Assembly: GCF_001514285.1 (NCBI RefSeq)
Contig: NZ_KQ949025.1
Coordinates: 792,227 to 856,226, forward strand
Source: Streptomyces sp. DSM 15324
GTDB taxonomy: Bacteria; Actinomycetota; Actinomycetes; Streptomycetales; Streptomycetaceae
Direction: 5' to 3'
DNA length: 64,000 nucleotides
The first letter of the stretch is position 1; each line of letters begins with the position of its first letter. Both the position numbers and the translations under genes were made by a program. Shown here one piece after another: positions 1 through 7,588 of the stretch. The notes below the pieces were generated by a model. The model searched no databases, had not been told where the DNA came from, and saw only the letters and a list, made by a program, of their open reading frames with translations.

Positions 1-400
1 CGGAGAGGGCGGCGGAGTTCCACAGCGGCAGGGAGCCGTTGGTCTCCGGTTTCCAGTGCAGGGCCGCCTTGTGCCAGTGGCCGGTGCCGACGCGCCACTT
101 GACCAGGGGTGCCGGGCCCCGGTTCTTCATGAGGTTGCCGAGGGCGAAGACGACGGTGGCCTTGTTCAGCTTCACGTTCTCCGTGTTGTGCACCCGGATG
201 CGGGCGTGCAGGGCCACTCCTGCCCGTTGTGCGGTGGGCACGACCGAGCCCGCCGCGTCGGAGGCCGTCACCGCGCCGTACCGGCAGTCGTACGCGGCCG
301 GGGCCGACGTGGCGGCTCCGGCGGGGTGGGAGCCCACGCCCAGGACGCCGGCCGCGGCGACGAGCGCCGCGGCTCTGAAGGGAACGGTGGCGTTCAACAT
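1..400 (-). CDS. secreted protein of unknown function, N-terminal part only
   Basis: The reading frame opens with ATG at 398-400, directly preceded on the minus strand by a strong ribosome site GAGGAGGAC, and runs off the window edge after about 133 codons. The first 30 residues look like a Sec signal peptide (MLNATVPFRAAALVAAAGVL, then small residues and an Ala-rich cleavage region). The mature part starts with a Cys-containing segment (AYDCRYGAVT). A later stretch (ALHARIRVHNTENVKLNKAT) resembles an immunoglobulin-like beta-sandwich of an exported actinobacterial protein. I do not recognise the family. The gene ends outside the window. Confidence 0.75.
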   Translation of the reverse strand, partial: MLNATVPFRAAALVAAAGVLGVGSHPAGAATSAPAAYDCRYGAVTASDAAGSVVPTAQRAGVALHARIRVHNTENVKLNKATVVFALGNLMKNRGPAPLVKWRVGTGHWHKAALHWKPETNGSLPLWNSAALS

Positions 401-537
401 GTCCTCCTCAAAAGGCCGATCCCACCGCTGCCCCCGGTCAACCGTCAACGATCTTTCCCGAATCATGGGCGGTTCCTGACCCGCAGCATCACCCGGCACG
501 CAAAACACACCACGCCTTGTCCTCGGCGATTCCGACT

Positions 538-800
538 GTTCACCGCAGCCGAAGCCCGGCACACCCTCGACGCAGCCCGCGCCGGTCCGTTGCGCGCGCC
601 TCGGCCTCACCAACGGAACGGCCGGCATCGGCCGCTCGCTCCAGCGCACCCGAACCGGCGGTCGCACCTCTCAAGGAGGACAAGGAGCAACGGCACAAAG
701 GACGCAAGACCGCGGATTCGGCCTGGCAGGTCAGCGACCGTGTCTTCACCACGCCAACTGGACGGCCTTTGCACTCGGCCAACCTCACCCGCCGCATCCG
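538..800 (+). pseudogene. tyrosine recombinase (phage-type integrase) relic
   Basis: Pieces of a phage-type site-specific integrase can be read in successive frames. LFTAAEARHTLDAARAG resembles the start of the catalytic domain. LTNGTAGIGRSLQRTRTGG, in a second frame, resembles the beta-strand region. SDRVFTTPTGRPLHSANLTR, in a third frame near 735-795, is the segment just before the catalytic HxxR box. The GLRxGE box expected between the first two pieces is deleted and the C-terminal HxxR/Tyr part is absent. Frameshifts plus internal and 3' deletions make it non-functional. It points to an old integrated element. Confidence 0.65.
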
Positions 801-908
801 CGACTTCCTCAGTACTCAACGGCCTCATCGCCGGGACCGGACTGACACTGGAGCCTCCGTAACGCTGTCACCCCACCCTTTCAACCTCTGCGGTACGACG
901 AGTCGGCG

Positions 909-2537
909 GTGAGCCACTGGCTGGGCGGCACCGTCCCTCGGGGTGCGGTGCGCGGGTGCATCCTCGAAGCTCTCTCCCGCCGCCTCGGCCGCCCCGTCAC
1001 CCATGCCGAGGCCGGTCTGCCCGTTCCACGCGATCGCTCCTCCGCGGCTGCGGATACCGTGGAAGGGGTGATCGACCTGGGGAGGCTGGATATGGACCCG
1101 TCCCGCCGCAGTGTCCTGGGTGCCGGCCTGTTCTCCGTGGCCGTCACCATTCCCGGCTGGCCTGACGTAGTCGGGCGTGCCGATGCCCTTCAGTCTGGCC
1201 GCACGAGTCGCATCGGTATGAACGAAGTGGACATGGTCATCGCCATGACCGAGCGCGTTTCGGAACTGGACGACGAGTTCGGCGGTCGTCACGCACGCCC
1301 CATGGCGGCCTCGTTCATGGTCAACACCGTGGCCTCCTACCTGCGTGCCGACGCACCCGAGGACGTACGCAAGGCGATGCTGTCCGCCGCCTCGGACCTG
1401 CTCTACCTGACCGGCTACATGGCCGTGGACGAAGGGCTGCACGGTCTCGCACAGCGCTACTACGTCAAGGCCCTGGAGCTGGCCGGAGCGGCCGAGGACC
1501 ACCTGACGTACTGCACCACCCTGCGCGGCATGAGCGTCCAGGCAGTCGATCTCCGCCACGGGCCGAAGGCCATGGAGCTGGCCGACGCCGCTGCCGCCGC
1601 CGCCCCGAAAGCCGGACCCCGGATGCTGGCCTTCCTCGTCGGCCAGCAGGCGCACGCGGCCGCGCAGACCGGCGACCGTACGGGCGCGCTGCGCTACATC
1701 CGGGAGGCCGAGGCAGCCATGGACCGTGCCGAGTCACGCGGGAAAGCGTTCGGCTCGTATGACCCCTCTTCGCTCAACTATCGCGTCAGCCAGGTACGTT
1801 ACGAACTCGGTGACAAGGCCGGAGCCGTCGAAGCCACGCAGCAAGCGGACCGGCTCCGCCCCAGCGCGTACCAGCGCACACGAGTACACCGTCGTGGCCT
1901 TTTGGCAGAGCGACAGTTGGAACTCGGCCACCTGGAAGCGGCCTGCGCCACCTGGCACCAGGCCCTCGACGACTACCCCAAGGTGCAGTCCGGCCGCGCA
2001 GACGACCGCGTGAAGGCGATGTTCGGTCTTCTGCGTCCCCATCTGAAGAACGCGACGGCGCTCGACCTGTACGACCGGGCCACGGACGATCGCGCCACCG
2101 TCGCTGGTCGCCTGATCCCCGTCGCACCTTCAACCTCAGCCACAGAAAGTCAGCCACGACGGCGGGTGCGCCAAGAGATCACCCGCCACGTGTGCTTCCA
2201 GCAACCCCGCACCGGCCTCAACCACGCCGCTTCCTTCCGTCACGGCATCCGCCCTGCCCCTGCGTTGCCGTTGCAGTCGCACCCTCCAAAGCCCCAGCGT
2301 CAATCACCTCGATCGCGAAGTCATCGTTCCTTGAGGTATTTGAGATCTGGGTCATGGGTCCCGATCCGTTGTCCCCGGGCAGGTTCCCATGCCCGCGAAA
2401 GATCGCTGCAACAAAGGAAGCCCGCTCATTCCAAATCTGGGCCTCGATCAAGAAATTCGGCGGCGGCTACGACCGCCTCCATCAAGCTGCCAGCGTCGAA
2501 AGACGAACCAGATACTGAAGTATCTTCGACGCGATAG
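909..2537 (+). CDS. 5'-truncated Streptomyces HTH/TPR-type regulator, probably decayed
   Basis: The frame from GTG 909 matches the interior of a common Streptomyces regulator family. It has the second half of an N-terminal helix-turn-helix (SHWLGGTVPRG), a linker (LSRRLGRPVTHAEAGL), a twin-Arg-like stretch RRSVLGAGLFS, and then TPR-like helices from about residue 100 to 380. The coding frame continues upstream of 909 as RYDESAV, which belongs to the HTH, so the true N-terminus is missing and the DNA joins the integrase relic. The last ~140 residues (after about 2100) are Pro/Ser/Arg-rich, unlike the family, and the end runs 112 bp antisense to the next gene. The natural stop was probably lost. 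GTG 909 is an arbitrary start. Confidence 0.5.
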   Translation: MSHWLGGTVPRGAVRGCILEALSRRLGRPVTHAEAGLPVPRDRSSAAADTVEGVIDLGRLDMDPSRRSVLGAGLFSVAVTIPGWPDVVGRADALQSGRTSRIGMNEVDMVIAMTERVSELDDEFGGRHARPMAASFMVNTVASYLRADAPEDVRKAMLSAASDLLYLTGYMAVDEGLHGLAQRYYVKALELAGAAEDHLTYCTTLRGMSVQAVDLRHGPKAMELADAAAAAAPKAGPRMLAFLVGQQAHAAAQTGDRTGALRYIREAEAAMDRAESRGKAFGSYDPSSLNYRVSQVRYELGDKAGAVEATQQADRLRPSAYQRTRVHRRGLLAERQLELGHLEAACATWHQALDDYPKVQSGRADDRVKAMFGLLRPHLKNATALDLYDRATDDRATVAGRLIPVAPSTSATESQPRRRVRQEITRHVCFQQPRTGLNHAASFRHGIRPAPALPLQSHPPKPQRQSPRSRSHRSLRYLRSGSWVPIRCPRAGSHARERSLQQRKPAHSKSGPRSRNSAAATTASIKLPASKDEPDTEVSSTR

Positions 2538-3136
2538 CGACCGGCATCCAGAGGCTTGATGTGAATCTCGCGCGATCCCTGCACTCCAAGATTCGTACTG
2601 AGCCGCAAAGTCCCATGACTCAAATTCGGGAACAGTCGACGGAGGCGATACTCGACGTGAGCGGCCTCCACAAGAGGTCGCTCCTCTGCAAATATCTCCG
2701 AGTTCAGGAGCCAGTCCCACTGGGTCGGGACCAGATCACCCGCCTCCCGCGCCTTGGCGAGTCGCGTCAGCGTCATGAAAGGAAAGTTCTCTGCGAACTC
2801 GCCTACCGACATCCCATCACGCCACGCCACCGACGCAGCAACCAGATCAGCGAGATCAGCGGTAGCACCTTCCGCCCAGACAAACCGGCCCTCTTGGACA
2901 CCAACGAAGAATGTCCTTGTGGACTCACCGAGCCACACCAAGACCTTTCCACGACTTGAATCCACCTGCGCGGTGGAGATCACGCCCGACCCAACCTCGG
3001 ATTGGCTGCACACTCCGGCCAAATCGAGGCCGACCTTATCTGCCGCTTCGGTCATGGCCGAAGATAGCGAGCCAGCATCCCGAATCTCCGGATAGAGATC
3101 GAAGTTGATCATTCCCATCAGTGCTGCACCGTCCAC
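2426..3136 (-). CDS. probable toxin-immunity protein (DUF6193-like)
   Basis: This 236-residue cytosolic protein begins 4 nt after the stop of the toxin-tip relic on the same strand, which is the usual place for the cognate immunity gene of a polymorphic toxin. The C-terminal half has a block (FPFMTLTRLAKAREAGDLVP, then LVEAAHVEYRLRRLFPNLSH, SHGTLRLS) that I associate with the DUF6193 family, though I cannot confirm this without a search. GC content is clearly lower than in the flanking genes, suggesting transfer. The start is uncertain: GTG 3136 is the longest, and ATG at 3118 or 3112 would also fit. The frame is intact although its toxin is broken, so it may be kept as protection against sister cells. 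Confidence 0.55.
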   Translation of the reverse strand: MDGAALMGMINFDLYPEIRDAGSLSSAMTEAADKVGLDLAGVCSQSEVGSGVISTAQVDSSRGKVLVWLGESTRTFFVGVQEGRFVWAEGATADLADLVAASVAWRDGMSVGEFAENFPFMTLTRLAKAREAGDLVPTQWDWLLNSEIFAEERPLVEAAHVEYRLRRLFPNLSHGTLRLSTNLGVQGSREIHIKPLDAGRYRVEDTSVSGSSFDAGSLMEAVVAAAEFLDRGPDLE

Positions 3137-3140
3137 AAAC

Positions 3141-3563
3141 TCAATCTATGTAGGGCCGAATTCTACCGAACGAACCCCAGTCAGGCTCCGGCACTGAGAA
3201 TTCAACGAGAGAACCGCCCTCTCCCGGCCGGTAGAACTTGACACTGTCCCACGAACGTCCACCATGAACCACAGACCTTGCAATCATGCCCATCTCGACA
3301 TCTGTGGCATATGGATGCCCCGGGATAAGCCCGTCCCTCGCAGCCTCAGCGAAAGACCCGACTCCCTTCATGTTTACGTGAAGGATGCTGCTGGTATCCC
3401 TGATCGCCGCCTCTACCGGCCCTTGCCAGCCTTCCAGTTTCCCAAAGTGTTTGAGGCCCAGCCTTTCGGCCTACTCGTAGGTGCCTTCAGCCTTCTGGCC
3501 CAGCGCAACGTTGCAATTATGAACAAGTACTGGAATCTGCCCAGCCAGCACATAGTACGTGTG
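3141..3563 (-). pseudogene. orphan polymorphic-toxin tip (Hint junction plus toxin domain), interrupted by TAG
   Basis: Reading the minus strand from 3563 gives HTYYVLAGQIPVLVHNCNVA. The VLVHN-C motif closes the Hint autoprotease domain in Rhs and other polymorphic toxins. The frame then continues as LGQKAEGTYE, TAG (3471-3473), AERLGLKHFGKLEGWQGPVE and on to ...FGRIRPYID with TGA at 3141. About 105 residues follow the TAG and read as one compact toxin domain (NMKGVGSFAEAARDGLIPGH, HGGRSWDSVKFYRPGEGG). Relatives probably have Trp at the TAG, so one TGG-to-TAG change explains it. Upstream of HTYY the frame has two more stops and no Hint core, so this is a displaced C-terminal tip. The activity of the toxin domain is not assigned. 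Confidence 0.7.
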
Positions 3564-3879
3564 CTACGCGACCTCTCTCTACCTGCATTTTCGCAGGTCA
3601 AGTGATATTCGATGGTCCGCTGACGTCCAGGTTCGGCCGGGGTTGTTCGTGGTTGTTGCCGTCACTACTGCCGTCACTACTGCCGTCAAGGGTCGCGTGC
3701 GGCAAGGTTCGCGCGTCCGCCAGTCAGGCAGTGCGGGGGGGGCGGGGCGGGACGGGTTCGCCGCTCGCAGGGGGCCAGCTTCGCTCCCTGTCGGAGGCGA
3801 CGCGCCGAGAGCCCGTATCTGGTCAGCCTGGTTACGGGCCGCCGCCTCGCCGAGGAGCCCGGTCCGGCTGCTCCAGCGG
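3564..3879. other. non-coding gap with a 12-bp direct repeat
   Basis: No convincing gene is seen here. The gap lies between the toxin-tip relic and the vapC-like gene. It holds a GCCGTCACTACT direct repeat (3658-3669 and 3670-3681, with a third partial copy to about 3690) and a G run near 3730. It may be a scar of element insertion or deletion, but no attachment site can be assigned. Confidence 0.4.
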
Positions 3880-4284
3880 CTACTCCGTGCCGAGGATGCG
3901 CAGACCGTGGTGGGCTTGGAAGTCCTCGTAGTCCTTGAGGTTGAGCGTGGCCAGCGGCAGGTCGTAGGTGAGGGCACAGGCCGCGATCCACATGTCGTTG
4001 ATCGGGCGTGGTCGTCCGCGCTGGATGCCTGCGGCTGACAGGCGGCCCCAGGTTGCGGCGACGGCTTCGTCGCCGGGCAGGATCGGGATGCCGGAGAGCC
4101 AGTCGGCGAGTTCCTGGCGGCTGCGGGTGCCCCAGTGGCGGATCTCGGTCCACTTGGTCAGTTCACCGAAGGTCACGAAGGTGATCAGCGGCTTGCGGCC
4201 GATCAGCCGGGTGGCGAGCGGGCCGGTGAGCTTGCGCTTGTGGGACAGCGAGGCGACGTCGGTGTCCAGGATGACGGGTTGCAC
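3880..4284 (-). CDS. PIN-domain toxin of a VapBC-type system
   Basis: This 134-residue single PIN domain is a Mg-dependent ribonuclease in this family; VapC proteins cut tRNA or rRNA. The acidic residues expected in the active site are present: Asp in VILDTDVAS near residue 8, Glu in FGELTKW near residue 41, and Asp in NDMWIAACALTYDLPL near residue 97, followed by the usual LATLNLKDYEDF tail motif. The GTG start lies 9 nt after the stop of the small upstream gene, as in toxin-antitoxin operons where the antitoxin is translated first. The length is normal and no damage is seen. Confidence 0.85.
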   Translation of the reverse strand: MQPVILDTDVASLSHKRKLTGPLATRLIGRKPLITFVTFGELTKWTEIRHWGTRSRQELADWLSGIPILPGDEAVAATWGRLSAAGIQRGRPRPINDMWIAACALTYDLPLATLNLKDYEDFQAHHGLRILGTE

Positions 4285-4293
4285 TGCGGCGGC

Positions 4294-4491
4294 TCAGGCG
4301 ACGTCGCGGTGACGCTCGGCGTACGTGAACGCCAAGAACTCCTCCAGTTCCTCGTCCGACTCGAAGGTGTCGGCGGCGAGGTCGTCCAGGGACCGGATCG
4401 GCTGGGTGTTCTTCGCGGCCAGCAGCTCCTCGACCGAAACGCGGGGCCGAAGCGGTGGGTAGCCGGAGTACGCCGCGTCGGGTGTGCTCAT
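4294..4491 (-). CDS. antitoxin partner of the PIN-domain toxin
   Basis: This 65-residue acidic protein sits immediately upstream of the PIN toxin. The start was set at ATG 4491 because it is preceded by GGAGG at a good distance (GGAGGTCCCCG); a longer frame to 4560 lacks such a site. The C-terminal half is rich in Asp and Glu (SLDDLAADTFESDEELEEFL), which suits a toxin-neutralising tail. No clear DNA-binding fold can be read by eye, so autoregulation is an inference from the family. Confidence 0.7.
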   Translation of the reverse strand: MSTPDAAYSGYPPLRPRVSVEELLAAKNTQPIRSLDDLAADTFESDEELEEFLAFTYAERHRDVA

Positions 4492-4790
4492 CGGGGACCT
4501 CCACCAGGGACGGGATGCGACCACCAAGGCCAGCATACGGGGGCCGACCCGTGCTGACACCGGGCTTCACCCCCCAGAGCCGATCTCCGAACGCGCGTGC
4601 GCCGCTCCTCGCAGGCATTGTCGGGATCTTGGGCCGGTCTGCCCGCGGTGCGGGTACGCGCGGGAAGCCGTACGCCAGCCCGGCGAACGGCCGAGTGCAT
4701 GTTCCGAAGGCGGGGCGGAGTGGGACCGGCCGATGGTAGGGGGCTGGGCTCTTCGCTCCCCGCTGGAGACGACGTCGGCCACCGCCCTCG
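4492..4790. other. intergenic region without a visible gene
   Basis: About 300 bases lie between the antitoxin start and the FG-GAP relic. Open frames here are short and lack codon bias. The promoter of the toxin-antitoxin operon must lie near 4492-4600, but no clear -10/-35 or operator stands out. Confidence 0.4.
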
Positions 4791-5287
4791 GTGAGCCTGG
4801 TGACGACCGGTGACGAACTGCCGGACATGATGACGGTGACGGCCGAGGGCAACCTCGCGCTCTACCCGTCGCAGGCCGACAAGGACGGCGACCTGGACTA
4901 CTCCATGCCGGGCGCCTACCGGGCCAACCCGGACAAGGACCCCAACGGCGGCGACGGCCTCCAGGACCCGTCGTCCGGCTCGGCGACAGGCTGTGGGTCT
5001 ACCCCGGGGACGGCTACGGCGCGGTCAACATCGACAAGGCCACCCTCCTGGTGACCTCCTCCGCGTGGACCACACGTGACCTGGTCACCGTCCTGGACGT
5101 CACCGGAGACGGCGTCGCCGACCTCGTCTACCGCTCCGACTCCTCGGCCCGGCTGCTGCTGCGCACCGGGGTCGCGGCGAGCGGCGGCGGGGTCAACATC
5201 TGGACCGTCCACTCGACGGGCCAAGTGCGGTTCTACGCCGGCGGCAAGACCGCGCTGTCGAGTTCCGGTACGGAAGCCATCGGCTGA
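4791..5287 (+). pseudogene. FG-GAP/VCBS repeat protein relic with a frameshift
   Basis: The first part reads SLVTTGDELPDMMTVTAEGN and LALYPSQADKDGDLDYSMPG, typical of the beta-propeller repeats of large secreted Streptomyces FG-GAP proteins. Near 4975-4990 the homology changes frame and continues as GDRLWVYPGDGYGAVNIDKA, DVTGDGVADLVYRSDSSARL and FYAGGKTALSSSGTEAIG, ending at TGA 5287. The Ca-binding-like DxTGDGxxDL motif is kept. Only the last one to two propeller blades remain, and the N-terminal part with the signal peptide is missing. A strong terminator hairpin follows directly, so this is the true 3' end of the ancestral gene. Confidence 0.65.
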
Positions 5288-5299
5288 GGCACCTGGCCA

Positions 5300-5327
5300 G
5301 GCCCGTCCCCGGTTCCGGGGACGGGCC
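5300..5327. terminator. strong hairpin terminator
   Basis: GGCCCGTCCCC and GGGGACGGGCC form an 11-bp perfect stem around a GGTTCC loop, 12 nt after the FG-GAP stop and 40 nt before the fadD stop. It can serve both converging genes. Confidence 0.75.
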
Positions 5328-5368
5328 TATGCGTGTTGCCCCGGTTGTCGCGGAACGCTGTGCCTTTC

Positions 5369-7294
5369 CTACTGCGGGTACAGCCCCTCCACCTCCTCCG
5401 AGAAGTCGCGCAGGATCGTTTCGCGGCGGAGTTTCATCGAGGGGGTGAGGTGGCCCGCCCTCTCGGTGAAGTCCACCGGGAGGACGGTGAAGCGGCGGAT
5501 GGACTCCGGGCGGGAGACCAGTTTGTTGGCCTCGTCGATCGCGCGCTGGAGTACGGCGTACAACTCCTCGTCGCCGACCAGCAGTTCCACCGGGACCGGG
5601 TGCTTGCCGTTCATGTTGCGCCAGTGGGTGAGGCCGTCGGGGTCGAGGGTCAGGAGGGCGGAGACGTAGGGGCGGTCGTCGCCGAGGACCAGGGCCTGGG
5701 AGATCAGGGGGTGGGAGCGGAGCCAGTTCTCCAGGGGGGCGGGGGCCACGCTCTTGCCGCCCGCAGTGATGATCATTTCCTTCTTGCGGCCGGTGATCGT
5801 GAGGTAGCCCTCGTCGTCCAGTGCGCCCAGGTCGCCCGTCGGCAGCCAGCCGTCGGGGGCGGCGGGGACGACTCCGCCCGCCGCGGGGTCCCAGTAGCCG
5901 CGCAGGACGTGGTCGCCGGCGATGAGGATCTCGCCGTCGGCGGCTATCCGGATCTTCGTGCCGGGCAGCGGCCAGCCGACCGTGCCCAGGCGGGGTTTGA
6001 GGGGCGGGGTGACCGTGGACGCGCCGGTCGTCTCCGTGAGGCCGTAGCCCTCGTAGATCTCGATGCCCGCGCCCAGGTAGAACGAGGAGAGGCGGCGGCC
6101 CAGTGGGGAGCCGCCGCAGATGGCGTGGCGGACCCTGCCGCCCATGGCGTTGCGGATACGGCGGTAGACCAGCGGGTCGTAGAAGGTGCGGGCGGCCCGC
6201 AGGGCGGCGCCGGGGCCGGAGCCGGTGCCGGTCTTCTGGGCCTCGACGGCCTCGCCGTAACGGCGGGCGACGGACACGGCCCGGTCGAAGGTGGTGAGGC
6301 GGCCACCCGCCTCGGCCTTCGCCCGGGCCGTGTTGAACACCTTCTCCAGCATGTAGGGGATGGAGAGCAGACAGGTGGGTCTGAAGGCGGCCAGGTCCGG
6401 GAGGAGGTCGTCGGCCTTCAGGCTCGGGGCGTGGCCGAGGCGGACCCGGGCCCGGATGCAGGCGATCGCCACCATCCGGCCGAAGACGTGGGACATGGGC
6501 AGGAAGAGGAGGACGGAGAGGTCCTCGCCCCGGGTGTCGCCCTTCGACTTGAAGACCGGGTAGAGGAGTTCGATCGCGTTGTCGACCTCGGCGAAGAAGT
6601 TGCCGTGGGTGAGCGCGCACCCCTTGGGGCGGCCGGTGGTGCCGGAGGTGTAGATGAGGGTGGCGAGGGTGTCGGGGCCGAGCACCCCGCGCCGTACCGC
6701 CACTTCGCCGTCGGGGACGTGGACACCGGCCTCGCCGAGGCGCTCCACGTGCCCCTTCTCCATCACCCACATGTGCTGGAGGTCGGGCAGCCGGTCGCGC
6801 TCGGGGCCGAGGGCGGCGGCCTGGCCGAGGGTCTCGGTGATCAGGGCGACCGCGCCGGAGTCCTGGAGGATCCAGCGGGTCTGGAAGACCGAGGAGGTGG
6901 GGTAGATGGGGACGGTGACCAGGCCGGCCGCCCAGGCGGCGAAGTCGAGCAGCGTCCACTCGTACGTCGTACGGGCCATGATGGCGATCCGGTCGCCGGG
7001 CATCAGCCCTTCCCCGATCAGCCCCTTGGCCACCGCGTGCACCTGGGTGGCGAAGTCCTCGGCCGTGACGTCGGTCCAGGCGGCGTCCGGCTCCTTGCGG
7101 CTGAGGACGACCGCCTGCGGGGCGGCGGCGGCGTTGTCGTAGGGCAGGTCGGCGAGGGAGCCGTGGGTGACCGGCTGGGCGAACGCCGGTACCGCGGCCT
7201 CGCGTACATGACCGTCCAGCCGGCGCGTCTCGGGTTCCACGAGGGCGGGGGGAGCGTCGGCGAAGTCGCTCGAGGTGGCGTAGGGCGTGGACAC
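5369..7294 (-). CDS. fadD: long-chain fatty acid-CoA ligase (AMP-forming, FadD15-like)
   Basis: An adenylate-forming enzyme that activates fatty acids to acyl-CoA with ATP and CoA. The P-loop-like signature LIYTSGTTGRPKGC, the core motif YEGYGLTETTG, and the hinge region GDLGALDDEGYLTITGRKKE with a Lys near the C-terminus (IITAGGKSVAP) are all visible. The 600-residue class with the extended C-terminus matches the bacterial FadD15/FACL type. GTG 7294 was preferred over the longer frame to 7372 because AAGGGAG precedes it at 8 nt and the extra residues are unlike the family. The thiolase gene lies 294 bp upstream on the same strand, so the two may act in the same fatty acid pathway. Confidence 0.92.
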   Translation of the reverse strand: MSTPYATSSDFADAPPALVEPETRRLDGHVREAAVPAFAQPVTHGSLADLPYDNAAAAPQAVVLSRKEPDAAWTDVTAEDFATQVHAVAKGLIGEGLMPGDRIAIMARTTYEWTLLDFAAWAAGLVTVPIYPTSSVFQTRWILQDSGAVALITETLGQAAALGPERDRLPDLQHMWVMEKGHVERLGEAGVHVPDGEVAVRRGVLGPDTLATLIYTSGTTGRPKGCALTHGNFFAEVDNAIELLYPVFKSKGDTRGEDLSVLLFLPMSHVFGRMVAIACIRARVRLGHAPSLKADDLLPDLAAFRPTCLLSIPYMLEKVFNTARAKAEAGGRLTTFDRAVSVARRYGEAVEAQKTGTGSGPGAALRAARTFYDPLVYRRIRNAMGGRVRHAICGGSPLGRRLSSFYLGAGIEIYEGYGLTETTGASTVTPPLKPRLGTVGWPLPGTKIRIAADGEILIAGDHVLRGYWDPAAGGVVPAAPDGWLPTGDLGALDDEGYLTITGRKKEMIITAGGKSVAPAPLENWLRSHPLISQALVLGDDRPYVSALLTLDPDGLTHWRNMNGKHPVPVELLVGDEELYAVLQRAIDEANKLVSRPESIRRFTVLPVDFTERAGHLTPSMKLRRETILRDFSEEVEGLYPQ

Positions 7295-7588
7295 GGGCGG
7301 CTCCCTTGGCGTGCAGCGCGAAAGAACTGCTTGCTGCACAGACGTACGTGCCTCGGGTATGGAGGCGTTCATCTGGATGGCCCCGAAGAAAGGGGTTACC
7401 GACGATTAGGTAGGGGATCGTACGGCGTTGGCGTGGGGGGCTTGTGCGTGTTCGGGGATGATCCGGGGTCAGGGCTGTGCAATGTCGGGGGTGATGTGAC
7501 AGGCGTTCAGGTTCCCGCCCCGACCTCCGCCCCGACCTCGGCTCGACCTTCGCCCCGACCTCCGGCTCGACCGGTTTCCGGCGGCTGA
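7295..7588. other. intergenic region with degenerate C/G-rich direct repeats
   Basis: The 294 bases between fadD and the thiolase gene contain a short imperfect tandem block (GACCTCCGCCCC, GACCTCGGCTC, GACCTTCGCCCC, GACCTCCGGCTC at about 7517-7572). No gene is seen. The fadD promoter should lie in the AT-richer 7380-7440 part. Confidence 0.4.

Noticed and set aside
3413..3601. 62-codon minus-strand frame over the toxin tip
   Set aside because: Homology (HTYYVLAG, VLVHNC, toxin domain) is in a different frame.
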